Assembly (NCBI RefSeq): GCF_000953015.1
Contig: NZ_LN794158.1
Span: 310,001-374,000 of the forward strand
DNA: 64,000 nucleotides
From: Candidatus Methylopumilus turicensis
GTDB taxonomy: Bacteria > Pseudomonadota > Gammaproteobacteria > Burkholderiales > Methylophilaceae
Direction of reading: 5' to 3'
Below the pieces are notes generated by a model that ran no database searches, was not told the origin of the DNA, and saw only the letters and a list, made by a program, of their open reading frames with translations. A program made the position numbers and the translations under genes. Position 1 is the stretch's first letter; every line of letters starts with the position of its first letter. Shown one piece after another: positions 56,518-64,000 of the stretch.

Positions 56518-57264
56518 ATGATTTTAAAAGTCGCAAGAAAAGAGCTTAAAAGCGTATTTGCCTCTCCAATGGGCTGGGTGATTTTGGCACTGCTGCAATT
56601 TGGGTTTGGTACTTATTTTTTAAATGGAGTGAATGAGTATTTTGAAGTCATGTCTGGCGCAATTCGCCCAGCAGAGCGCACTGGTGTGACCATGTTTATT
56701 GGACAGAGTGTATTCGGGTTGGCTTCTTTCGTGATGCTTTTCTCTGTTCCCCTACTTTCAATGCGCTTAATTAGCGAAGAGCGCCGAAGCAATACATTAA
56801 CCTTTTTATTCAGTGCGCCATTGTCATTAACCGAAATCGTGCTTGGTAAATTCATTGGACTGGTCTCGTTCTTAAGTATTTTGGTGATGATGATTGCCGT
56901 CATGCTTTGCACACTTAACGCTTGGGCAGATGTTGACTTTGGCTACTTATTTTCAAATGTGCTTGGTCTTTGGTTATTAGTGGCGAGTTTTTCTGCAATG
57001 GGGCTTTATTTTTCTAGCCTTACTGCTCAGCCAGTGGTTGCAGCGATCATCACGTTCATTGCGCTATTTGGTCTGCTCATCGTCGATCGCTTTTTAACGG
57101 GGGATGAAACAAGCGTAGTGAACTATCTTTCGCTCATGCATCACTTCCAGCCTTTTGCACGCGGACTAATTGATACGGCCGATATTGCCTATTTCTTACT
57201 ATTTATCATTACATTCTTAACACTAACGGTGCGTCGTCTTGATGCCGACCGTCTTCGTGGCTAA
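56518..57264 (+). CDS. ABC-2 type permease (GldF-like)
   Basis: The 248-residue integral membrane protein has six predicted membrane segments and the ABC-2 family features: ARKELKSVFASPMGWVILALLQ at the N-terminus, PLLSMRLISEERRSNTLTFLFSAPLSLTEIVLGKF in the middle, and a DFGYLFSNVLGLWLL segment. It pairs with the preceding ATPase. The following GldG-like gene starts 14 nt later. Confidence 0.9.
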   Translation: MILKVARKELKSVFASPMGWVILALLQFGFGTYFLNGVNEYFEVMSGAIRPAERTGVTMFIGQSVFGLASFVMLFSVPLLSMRLISEERRSNTLTFLFSAPLSLTEIVLGKFIGLVSFLSILVMMIAVMLCTLNAWADVDFGYLFSNVLGLWLLVASFSAMGLYFSSLTAQPVVAAIITFIALFGLLIVDRFLTGDETSVVNYLSLMHHFQPFARGLIDTADIAYFLLFIITFLTLTVRRLDADRLRG

Positions 57265-57278
57265 TCGGGTATTTCATT

Positions 57279-58697
57279 ATGAAAATTAATCACAAACTGC
57301 GTTTGCAATTGCTCATGCAAAATAGTTTTTTTGTTATTTTGTTTTTGGTCTTGGTGTCTCTAGTTGGCTACTTAAGCCGTGAATATCATGTGGCCCGCGA
57401 CATCACGCAAAGCAATCGTAATATTTTGACCGAAGGCAGTATCAACGTACTCAAGCAAATGAAGGGTGATGTGAATGTCACCGTATTTGCCTCAGAAGAT
57501 AATACGGCGCATGGCGAAAACTATCGTAAAGGCGTGCGTGACTTTATTTCGCGCTTCCAGCGCACAAAGCCTAATATTCATGTGGCCTTTGTAAGTCCAG
57601 CTGCACAGCCAAAACTTGCACAAGAGGCCGGCATTAAAGCCGAAGGTGAGTTGGTGGTTGAATACCAAAAGCGTAGCGAGCACTTATTGCCGCCATACGC
57701 TGAGCAAGAAATGACCAATTTGTTGGTGCGTCTGTCCAGAAGCCATGAAAAGCCTGTGATGTATTTGGATGGGCATAGTGAGCGTAATTTGATCGGTGTC
57801 AAAAACAATGACCTTGGCGGGTTCGGCGAGCAATTGCAGAAGAAAGGATTTAAACTATTTAATCCTGATTTAACGATTGCTCAGGACGTTCCGATGAATG
57901 GCTCTATGTTGGTCATTGCTAGCCCACAGGTGAATGTCGGTGCAGTTGAAGTGCAAAAAATTAAACGATATCTGGATAATGGTGGCAATTTGCTTTGGTT
58001 GTTGGATGACAATAATTTGCATGGTTTAGATGAGATTGCAAATTACATCGGCTTAGAAGTGTCCAAAGGTATGGTGATCGATGGCTCCGCTTCGCAATAC
58101 GGTGTTGATCCTAAATTCGCATTTGCGAGCCAGTATGGTGAGCATGCCATTACTAAAAACTTCATGTTACGCACGATGTTTCCGGAAGCCAGGAAAGTGA
58201 CTGCTTATGGTACTGATGCGAATGGCTGGAAAGTCAGCAATATTATCGATGTTGCGCCAAATGGTTGGTTGGAAAACAACCCCAAAGAATTGGATGCTAA
58301 AGCATCTAAAGCAGTATTTGATGAAAAAGAAGACGTTAAGGGGCCGACTAATATTGCTGTCGCTCTAGATCGTATTTATGGCAAAAAAGGGCAGCGTGTC
58401 GTGGTTGTGGGTAACGCTAACTTTCTCTCTAATACTCACATTACCAGTGAATCCAATCTCGACTTGGGTTTAAATATGGTGAACTGGTTGGCGGGTGATG
58501 ATAGCTTGATTACTATTCAACCTAAGCCACTGAAGGATATGAACGTGACAATTCCTCAATCAGGCTGGGGTCACTTTTGGGCAATGATTGTTTTTATGCC
58601 GATTTTCGGTGTTTCGTTCGGTTTATTCCAAATTATTATTCCGTTAGCGCTATTAGTGACTGGCGTCGTTTTATGGTGGAAGCGTCGCAAAGCTTAA
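57279..58697 (+). CDS. GldG-like ABC exporter auxiliary protein
   Basis: The 472-residue protein has an N-terminal membrane anchor (about 16-34), a large periplasmic domain of the ABC-transporter auxiliary/GldG type, and a C-terminal membrane segment (about 442-466) with a basic tail WWKRRKA. The periplasmic part has REYHVARDITQSNRNIL, VTVFASEDN and a middle VMYLDGHSERNL, then RYLDNGGNLLWLLDD, all typical of the family. In Bacteroidota GldG works with GldA/F in gliding; in proteobacteria the role is unknown, and no other gliding gene is here. Confidence 0.87.
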   Translation: MKINHKLRLQLLMQNSFFVILFLVLVSLVGYLSREYHVARDITQSNRNILTEGSINVLKQMKGDVNVTVFASEDNTAHGENYRKGVRDFISRFQRTKPNIHVAFVSPAAQPKLAQEAGIKAEGELVVEYQKRSEHLLPPYAEQEMTNLLVRLSRSHEKPVMYLDGHSERNLIGVKNNDLGGFGEQLQKKGFKLFNPDLTIAQDVPMNGSMLVIASPQVNVGAVEVQKIKRYLDNGGNLLWLLDDNNLHGLDEIANYIGLEVSKGMVIDGSASQYGVDPKFAFASQYGEHAITKNFMLRTMFPEARKVTAYGTDANGWKVSNIIDVAPNGWLENNPKELDAKASKAVFDEKEDVKGPTNIAVALDRIYGKKGQRVVVVGNANFLSNTHITSESNLDLGLNMVNWLAGDDSLITIQPKPLKDMNVTIPQSGWGHFWAMIVFMPIFGVSFGLFQIIIPLALLVTGVVLWWKRRKA

Positions 58698-58728
58698 TCG
58701 CTAGAGATAATCATTAAAGGATAGAAGA

Positions 58729-59613
58729 ATGAAGTCACGTTGGTTAGTTAATGTGCTGCTTTTGTTGATCGTGTTGGGCGTTGGTGCGTTTATTAAATTT
58801 CGCCCCCAACAAGAGATAGTTAAGGCGACGAGTTATGAAGTATCTTCGCTTAAGCTGAGTTCGTTCAACAATGTCAGTGTTGAATTTCCTACTAAAGCCC
58901 CGATTGCTTTTGAAAAGGTGGATGGCTATTGGTACATTGCCAAACCTTACAAGGCTCGCGCTGACCAAATGTTGGTGATGCGTATTCTGTCATTGGTAGC
59001 AGCAAAAAGCGCACAAAAGTTTCCAGCTACTGATCTAGCGCAGTTTGGTCTCGATCAGCCCAAATTAAAGCTTAAGTTTGATGATGCTGAATTTGTATTT
59101 GGCACCTTCAATCCAGTGACCTCGGAGCAGTATGTTGCCCATGACAATCATGTATATTTGCTCCCAGTCAGCTACGCCGAGAGTGCTCAGTCTCCACTGG
59201 AAGAATATTTGGACAAAACGCCATTTAAACCAACGGAGCAAAAGAAAATTGTTGGTTTTGATCTCTCTCACTTAGAACAGTGGGAAGAGGTACGGTTGAA
59301 TGTCGATTTGATCGATGGTAAGTGGACGGCATCTCCTGCCAAAGCAAAACCAACTCAGAAGGAAATGAATGAATGGTTTGACTCATTATGGCGCAATATC
59401 AGCGTTCAGCGTGTCACGTCATACACCCCGGATCGAAAAGTGGCTTATCCATCGTTTGAAGTGAAGCTGAGTGATGGTCACAAAGTACATTTTGATAAAA
59501 TACAAGAATCGCCCGAGCTTTTATTGGGTCGTCCGGATGAAGGCATGATGTACCATGTGCCACCTGATATTGGATTTAGTTTGCTCAATCCACCCGTCAA
59601 TCTCGGTAAGTAA
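58729..59613 (+). CDS. DUF4340 domain protein of the exporter operon
   Basis: The 294-residue protein has one N-terminal membrane segment (about 5-22) and a periplasmic domain of DUF4340 type: VEFPTKAPIAFEKVDGYWYIAKPYKARADQ, then LDQPKLKLKFDDAEFVFG, and VYLLPVSYAESAQSPLEEYLDKTPF. DUF4340 genes usually follow GldG-like genes. AAAGGAT lies 9-12 nt upstream of ATG. It is separated from mutM by 3 nt. The molecular role is unknown. Confidence 0.82.
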   Translation: MKSRWLVNVLLLLIVLGVGAFIKFRPQQEIVKATSYEVSSLKLSSFNNVSVEFPTKAPIAFEKVDGYWYIAKPYKARADQMLVMRILSLVAAKSAQKFPATDLAQFGLDQPKLKLKFDDAEFVFGTFNPVTSEQYVAHDNHVYLLPVSYAESAQSPLEEYLDKTPFKPTEQKKIVGFDLSHLEQWEEVRLNVDLIDGKWTASPAKAKPTQKEMNEWFDSLWRNISVQRVTSYTPDRKVAYPSFEVKLSDGHKVHFDKIQESPELLLGRPDEGMMYHVPPDIGFSLLNPPVNLGK

Positions 59614-59616
59614 TTT

Positions 59617-60453
59617 TTGCCAGAACTCCCAGAAGTAGAAACGACCATGCGGGGCATTGCCCCCTTGGTCGATCAAAAGGTGAGTAGTGTTGTTATTCGA
59701 CACCCAACCTTACGCTGGCCCATTCCAGCGCATCTTGTTGACACGCTTCCCCACGCCAAGCTTTCCAGATTAACCCGTCGCGCTAAATATATTTTGGCGG
59801 ATTTTAATGATGTGAACGATGGCCATTTGGGCACTTTGATTTTGCATCTTGGGATGTCTGGCCGCATTTGTTTATTGGCACAAGATGAAGCGGCTGCGAA
59901 GCATGATCACTTTGATATTCACTTTGTGAATGGACAGGTGTTACGTTTGCGCGATCCAAGACGGTTTGGTGCTGTGCTATGGGTGGACGCCAATGAAAGC
60001 TTAGCAGAGTTTGCCTTAATTAAATCACTGGGTCCTGAGCCGCTTGAAGCCTGCTTTACGGGCGAGTATTTGTATCGTCAACTGAAAACCAAAAGTACTG
60101 CCATTAAAATCGCCATCATGGACAGTCATTTAGTCGTCGGTGTTGGCAATATCTATGCAAGTGAGTCTTTGTTTCGTGCCAAAATAAACCCCAAAACCCC
60201 TGCTAATAAAGTTAGCAAAGTAAAATGTGAGCGTTTAGTGGTGGAAATTAAAGCCACACTGGTTGCAGCGATTGAGGCGGGCGGGAGTAGTTTGCGCGAT
60301 TTCTTTGGTGCAGATGGCAATCCTGGCTACTTTCAACAAACGTATTTTGTCTATGGCAGAACAGATGCGCCTTGTAGAGAGTGCGGCGCACCGATTAGTC
60401 AAATTAAACAAGGGCAACGATCGACATTTTACTGTGCGGAGTGCCAGCACTAG
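59617..60453 (+). CDS. mutM: formamidopyrimidine-DNA glycosylase
   Basis: MutM removes 8-oxoguanine and cleaves the AP site. The start is TTG 59617 directly before the codons for PELPEVETT; after Met removal Pro1 is the catalytic nucleophile and Glu2 the acid. Further motifs are ILHLGMSGRICLL (with the lysine-containing strand before it), DPRRFGAVLW, VGNIYASESLFRAKI and the C-terminal zinc finger CRECGAPISQIKQGQRSTFYCAEC. It is the last gene of the ABC exporter run, 3 nt after the DUF4340 stop. No Shine-Dalgarno sequence is evident, so coupling to the upstream stop is likely. Confidence 0.95.
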   Translation: MPELPEVETTMRGIAPLVDQKVSSVVIRHPTLRWPIPAHLVDTLPHAKLSRLTRRAKYILADFNDVNDGHLGTLILHLGMSGRICLLAQDEAAAKHDHFDIHFVNGQVLRLRDPRRFGAVLWVDANESLAEFALIKSLGPEPLEACFTGEYLYRQLKTKSTAIKIAIMDSHLVVGVGNIYASESLFRAKINPKTPANKVSKVKCERLVVEIKATLVAAIEAGGSSLRDFFGADGNPGYFQQTYFVYGRTDAPCRECGAPISQIKQGQRSTFYCAECQH

Positions 60454-60464
60454 TCGTTCAATGT

Positions 60465-61952
60465 TTAATGCCGATGTATTTGTGCAGCATGTTCGTGTAA
60501 GAAGTCGTGTTGATGCTCCTTAGGAGGGTCTTTAATATATTTTGGCAGCAATGACCCAACTAACATCCCCACGCCACTTGCCATAAGCCCTGCTAATTGT
60601 GCTGGAATAAATGGATCATCTGGACCAACCGTCAATAATGTTAACCAGGTGACAACCCCTAAAAAGATGGAAAGTAGGGCGCCTTGATTATTCGCTTTCT
60701 TCCAATATACACCGCAAGCAAGTGGAACAAATGCCATGACCAATGTCACTTGGTAGGCTTTTTCAACCATGCTAAAAATGCTTGCTTCCGAATTGACTGC
60801 ATACAATGTGACGAGTAGCGTAAAGCTGAATGTCACCACGCGCATATAGTTGAGCACCACATGATCTGCAAGCCTGGCGCCTTTTAAGCGCTTAATCAGG
60901 ATGGGCTTGATGATGTTTTCGGTAAAGGTCACTGATGGGGCAAGCAGCGTGGCAGACGCGCAACTCTTGATGGCAGATAATAAGGCGCCAAAAAATAGCA
61001 CTTGCGCAACGAGAGGAGCATGTTGCAGCACAAGTGTGGGTAAGATCATTTGTGGGTCATTATCAATATGCTCAGCTACCATTTTAGGGTCGATAAGTGT
61101 GGCTGAGTAAACTAAGAACATTGGCACAAAGGCAAATAAAAAATAAAGAGCACCTCCTATCAGGGAGCCCCATATTGCAATGTTGACTGTTTTGGAAGAC
61201 TGGACGCGTTGAAACACATCCTGTTGTGGTATTGAACCCAGCATAATGGTGATCCACGCGGCAAAGAATCCAATTATTTCCTTAGCATTCGCATGAGGCC
61301 AAAACTCAAACTTTCCTGCCTGTCTTGCATGGTCAATCACAACAGACACCCCGCCAATTTGTCCGCTGAATTCATTGCCAATAAATAACATGCCGATAAC
61401 TATCACGAGCATTTGAATAAAGTCAGTAATCGCAACTGCCCACATCCCACCAAAAAGCGTGTAAATGAGAATGGTGCTAGAGCCTATCCACATGCCAGTT
61501 ATTTTGCTGATTTCCCCTGCTGAAACGATATTAAATACTAAGCCTAAGGCCGTAATTTGGGCACCAACCCAGCCGAGATAAGAGGCGACAATTGCGATTG
61601 AAGTGAGTGTTTCAGCGACGTGGCCATATCGTTTTCGATAGAAATCGCCAATGGTGATGAGGTTCATGCGGTAAAGCGGCGCAGCAAATAACAAGCCGAC
61701 TAAAATTAAACACAGGGATGATCCAAAAGGATCAGCAACAACCCCATTTAAGCCATCTTTTAAGAATACGGCTGGAATGCCGAGGACCGTTTCAGCACCA
61801 AACCACGTTGCAAATACTGTGGCGACAACAATGTGCATGGGAAGGTGTCGGCCTGCGATCGCAAAGTCTTTTGATGTATGCACTTTAGTACCAGCATAAA
61901 GGCCGATGCCAACAGAGAGTACCCAGTAGCTAATGACCAACCAAAGGAGCAA
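60465..61952 (-). CDS. sodium:solute symporter family (SSS) transporter
   Basis: The 495-residue protein has about 13 membrane segments and SSS-family motifs: GLYAGTKVHTSKDFAIAGRHLP, ATWFGAETVLGIPA, the Na-site region YLGWVGAQITALGLVFN, GGMWAVAITDFIQMLVIVIG and ISATLLAPS-like CASATLLAPSVTF. The substrate cannot be assigned (proline, pantothenate, sulfate or other). It stands alone and converges on mutM with an 11-nt gap; its 5' side faces cysG. Confidence 0.85.
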   Translation of the reverse strand: MLLWLVISYWVLSVGIGLYAGTKVHTSKDFAIAGRHLPMHIVVATVFATWFGAETVLGIPAVFLKDGLNGVVADPFGSSLCLILVGLLFAAPLYRMNLITIGDFYRKRYGHVAETLTSIAIVASYLGWVGAQITALGLVFNIVSAGEISKITGMWIGSSTILIYTLFGGMWAVAITDFIQMLVIVIGMLFIGNEFSGQIGGVSVVIDHARQAGKFEFWPHANAKEIIGFFAAWITIMLGSIPQQDVFQRVQSSKTVNIAIWGSLIGGALYFLFAFVPMFLVYSATLIDPKMVAEHIDNDPQMILPTLVLQHAPLVAQVLFFGALLSAIKSCASATLLAPSVTFTENIIKPILIKRLKGARLADHVVLNYMRVVTFSFTLLVTLYAVNSEASIFSMVEKAYQVTLVMAFVPLACGVYWKKANNQGALLSIFLGVVTWLTLLTVGPDDPFIPAQLAGLMASGVGMLVGSLLPKYIKDPPKEHQHDFLHEHAAQIHRH

Positions 61953-62108
61953 GGTGCGTTACCTATCGTTAGGAAAATATGGAATGCTGCCAGATTGAAC
62001 AATGGCAGCGCTTTTAAAACAAAGACGATTTTATCAAAAACTAGCTTGCTGGAATAGCGAGGCAGCACTATTGCTAAGTTTTTAGGCGAGGATGATGCGT
62101 TTCAAGGG

Positions 62109-62120
62109 TAAAATACCATC
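62109..62120 (+). promoter_or_regulatory. -10 box 6 nt before cysG ATG (possible leaderless start)
   Basis: TAAAAT (62109-62114) is followed by exactly 6 nt and then the cysG ATG. No Shine-Dalgarno sequence and no good -35 are seen. The 168-nt gap from the symporter start holds no other recognisable signal. Confidence 0.35.
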
Positions 62121-63527
62121 ATGGAATCTTTACCAATTTTTATGAGAATAAAGGGCGCTCGCTGCGTGGTCATTGGGGGTGGCGAAGTTGCTACTCGCAA
62201 AGTGAGTATGTTGCTTAAGGCTGAAGCTGCGGTGGAAGTGATTGCGCCTGAGCTTTGTGATGCACTAAATGCACAGGTGCTGGCGAATGAAATCCAGTTT
62301 CGGCAAGCATTGTTTGAGCCTACGCAATTGACTGGTGCGGTGTTAGTGATCGCAGCAACAGATCATGAAGATGTAAACACGGCAGTTTCAAATGCCGCCA
62401 AAGCGCAAAATATTCCGGTCAACGTAGTGGATTCGCCTGCACTTTGCACGTTTACCATGCCATCGATCGTTGATCGCTCCCCAGTGGTGATTGCCATCTC
62501 TAGTAACGGTGCTGCACCTGTGCTTGCAAGGCTAATTCGCGGCAAGCTTGAGACCATGATTCCAGCTTCGTACGGCAGGCTTGCCTATTTGTCACGAGAC
62601 TTTCGTGATGCAGTCAAAGCTAAATTTGCGGATACGCAATCTCGTCGTATTTTTTGGGAAAAAACCTTTCAAGGCCCAATTGCAGAATTGATGTTTTCTG
62701 GTCAAGAGCGTGCCGCAAATATTGCTTTAGCCGATGCAATCAAAGCAGAGGATAGCAAGGCTCAGCATGGTGAGGTTTATTTAGTGGGTGGTGGGCCGGG
62801 AGATCCCGATTTACTTACCTTTCGTGCGCTCAGATTGATGCAGCAATGCGATGTATGTGTCTACGATAAGCTGGTGAGCAAAGAGGTCATGGAGCTCGTT
62901 CGACGTGATGCTGAACTTATCAATGTGGGCAAGGCGCGTGACCAACATACGCTTCCACAAGAAGAAATAAATTTGCTCTTGGTCGCGCTGGCAAAAGAAG
63001 GCAAGCGAGTGCTCCGGCTTAAAGGGGGGGACCCGTTTATTTTTGGGCGGGGTGGTGAAGAAATAGAAACATTGATGGAGAATGGCGTGCCGTTTCAAGT
63101 GGTCCCTGGGATTACCGCTGCAAATGGTGTTTCTAGTTATGCGGGCATTCCATTGACCCATCGCGATTATGCTCAGTCATGTGTGTTTACTACGGGACAT
63201 CTCAAATCGAAAGATGGGCAGTCGCATACCGTGGAATTGGATTGGCCCGCACTGGCAAGGCCAAATCAAACCGTGGTTATTTATATGGGCTTAATTGGGT
63301 TGGAGCAGATTTGCATACAACTCATCAAGCATGGGCTGGATGCAACAACGCCGGCAGCGATTGTTCAGCAAGGCACAACGCCGAAACAAAAAGTCGTGGT
63401 TGGGGATTTAAGTGATTTAGCAGCAAAAGCGGCTTTAGCTGAATTAAAGCCGCCATGTTTAATTATTGTGGGGCATGTAGTCAAGCTGCGAGAGAAGCTT
63501 GCTTGGTTTGAGCCTCGTTTAGATTAA
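62121..63527 (+). CDS. cysG: siroheme synthase CysG (trifunctional)
   Basis: CysG turns uroporphyrinogen III into siroheme for sulfite and nitrite reductases. The 468-residue protein has the N-terminal dehydrogenase/ferrochelatase (about 1-210: RCVVIGGGEVATRKVSMLLK, DSPALCTFTMPSIVDRSP, SSNGAAPVLARLIRGKLE). The C-terminal SAM-dependent methyltransferase (about 213-465) has VYLVGGGPGDPDLLTFRALR, VLRLKGGDPFIFGRGGEE, PFQVVPGITAANGVSSYAGIPLTHR and TPAAIVQQGTTPKQKVVVG. Both halves are intact. No sulfur-assimilation gene lies next to it in the window. Confidence 0.95.
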   Translation: MESLPIFMRIKGARCVVIGGGEVATRKVSMLLKAEAAVEVIAPELCDALNAQVLANEIQFRQALFEPTQLTGAVLVIAATDHEDVNTAVSNAAKAQNIPVNVVDSPALCTFTMPSIVDRSPVVIAISSNGAAPVLARLIRGKLETMIPASYGRLAYLSRDFRDAVKAKFADTQSRRIFWEKTFQGPIAELMFSGQERAANIALADAIKAEDSKAQHGEVYLVGGGPGDPDLLTFRALRLMQQCDVCVYDKLVSKEVMELVRRDAELINVGKARDQHTLPQEEINLLLVALAKEGKRVLRLKGGDPFIFGRGGEEIETLMENGVPFQVVPGITAANGVSSYAGIPLTHRDYAQSCVFTTGHLKSKDGQSHTVELDWPALARPNQTVVIYMGLIGLEQICIQLIKHGLDATTPAAIVQQGTTPKQKVVVGDLSDLAAKAALAELKPPCLIIVGHVVKLREKLAWFEPRLD

Positions 63528-63534
63528 ATAAGGC

Positions 63535-64000
63535 TCAATTAAGTGGCAAGGTCAGTCTCACTTCTAAACCACCTTCCGGGCGATTAATTAAATCTAGTTT
63601 GCCACGGTGCAACTTAGTAATTCTGTCGCAAATTGCGAGCCCTAAACCACTCCCTTTGGTGTTGCCACGCGCAGTATCTAGACGTTCAAATGGTCTGAGA
63701 AGTCTTGACTTTTGGGCATCGGGAATTCCAGGGCCGTTGTCTAGCACGCTGACTAAAATGTTTTCCGCTTCAATCTTAGTGCTAATAATGACTTCGCCTT
63801 TCCCATAATTAAAAGCATTATCAATTAAATTACCTAAAAGTCTTTGCATCGCTAAAGGTCTAAGTGCAATGAGATGGGTGGGCGCAAGATGAAGGCTGAG
63901 TTTTCGGCCTGAGCGAACATGTCTTTCATAAAGTGATGTAAGCAATGCATTTAAATCAAGCATTTGGGTGGGCTCGCCTTCCACCCCTCGAACAAAATCG
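63535..64000 (-). CDS. EnvZ-like sensor histidine kinase, C-terminal part (5' end beyond window)
   Basis: The visible 155 residues are the HATPase domain of an OmpR-partner kinase. They begin DFVRGVEGEPTQ, the EnvZ-type segment after the H-box helix. The N-box LLGNLIDNAFNYGKG, DNGPGIPD, the F-box RPFERLDTARG and GSGLGLAICDRI follow. The open frame runs off the window edge at 64000, so the sensor domain and H-box are not seen. It converges on cysG with a 7-nt gap. Confidence 0.85.
   Translation of the reverse strand, partial: DFVRGVEGEPTQMLDLNALLTSLYERHVRSGRKLSLHLAPTHLIALRPLAMQRLLGNLIDNAFNYGKGEVIISTKIEAENILVSVLDNGPGIPDAQKSRLLRPFERLDTARGNTKGSGLGLAICDRITKLHRGKLDLINRPEGGLEVRLTLPLN

Overview
The window looks like chromosomal DNA of a betaproteobacterium, most likely of the methylotroph family Methylophilaceae (Methylotenera/Methylophilus-like). 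This rests on gene families and gene order: a DUF3683-FAD-FeS giant oxidoreductase, the bioBFHCD order, TPR-lolB-ispE-tRNA-Gln-prs-rplY-pth-ychF, leuS-lptE-holA-proA-nadD, and PhoBR of proteobacterial type. It is inference, since no marker such as 16S rRNA is present. Genes are tightly packed, nearly all are housekeeping or cell-envelope functions, and I see no integrase, transposase, prophage or CRISPR array. No gene-free stretch exceeds 300 bases.

Layout. 1-3.7 kb: remnant of an M23 peptidase, a UPF0114 membrane protein, a histidine kinase/LuxR-type response regulator pair followed by a 16-bp palindrome and a small unknown gene, then tRNA-Arg(CCG). 3.8-9.5 kb: a c5-type cytochrome, apaH, the ornithine-lipid pair olsB-olsA, a glycine-zipper lipoprotein, a PfkB-family kinase, hemJ and a TlpA-like thioredoxin. 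9.6-13.4 kb: one 1270-residue flavin/iron-sulfur oxidoreductase. 13.5-17.5 kb: a lipoprotein and a divergent XRE regulator with paired operators, phoR-phoB, ribH-nusB. 17.5-21.1 kb: lpxH, ppiB, an L,D-transpeptidase and a TPR protein that share a C-terminal NTF2/SnoaL-like domain. 21.3-30.2 kb: cysS, a heavy-metal RND efflux operon with its own PII-like protein, pyrD. 30.2-36.6 kb: envC, gpmI, grxC, secB, an SH3 protein, gpsA, trmL, comF. 36.7-41.6 kb: a biotin operon (membrane protein-bioB-F-H-C-D). 41.6-55.3 kb: a long minus-strand block of translation, lipopolysaccharide-export, isoprenoid, PRPP and lipoprotein-sorting genes. 55.5-60.5 kb: a GldA/GldG-like ABC exporter operon ending in mutM. 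60.5-64 kb: a sodium:solute symporter, cysG and the 3' part of an EnvZ-like kinase.

How the genes work together. The clearest regulatory story is phosphate. phoB has an 18-bp Pho box exactly 10 nt upstream of a -10 element, and the same arrangement sits upstream of olsB-olsA. This predicts that the cell makes phosphorus-free ornithine lipids when phosphate runs out, under control of the PhoBR pair in this same window. Other points for a second look are the RND pump with a dedicated PII-like protein, the XRE gene with two TCTAC-N7-GTAGA operators 33 bp apart, the palindrome next to the two-component genes, three genes with a TANAAT box exactly 6 nt before ATG (possible leaderless mRNAs), and several strong hairpins at gene starts.
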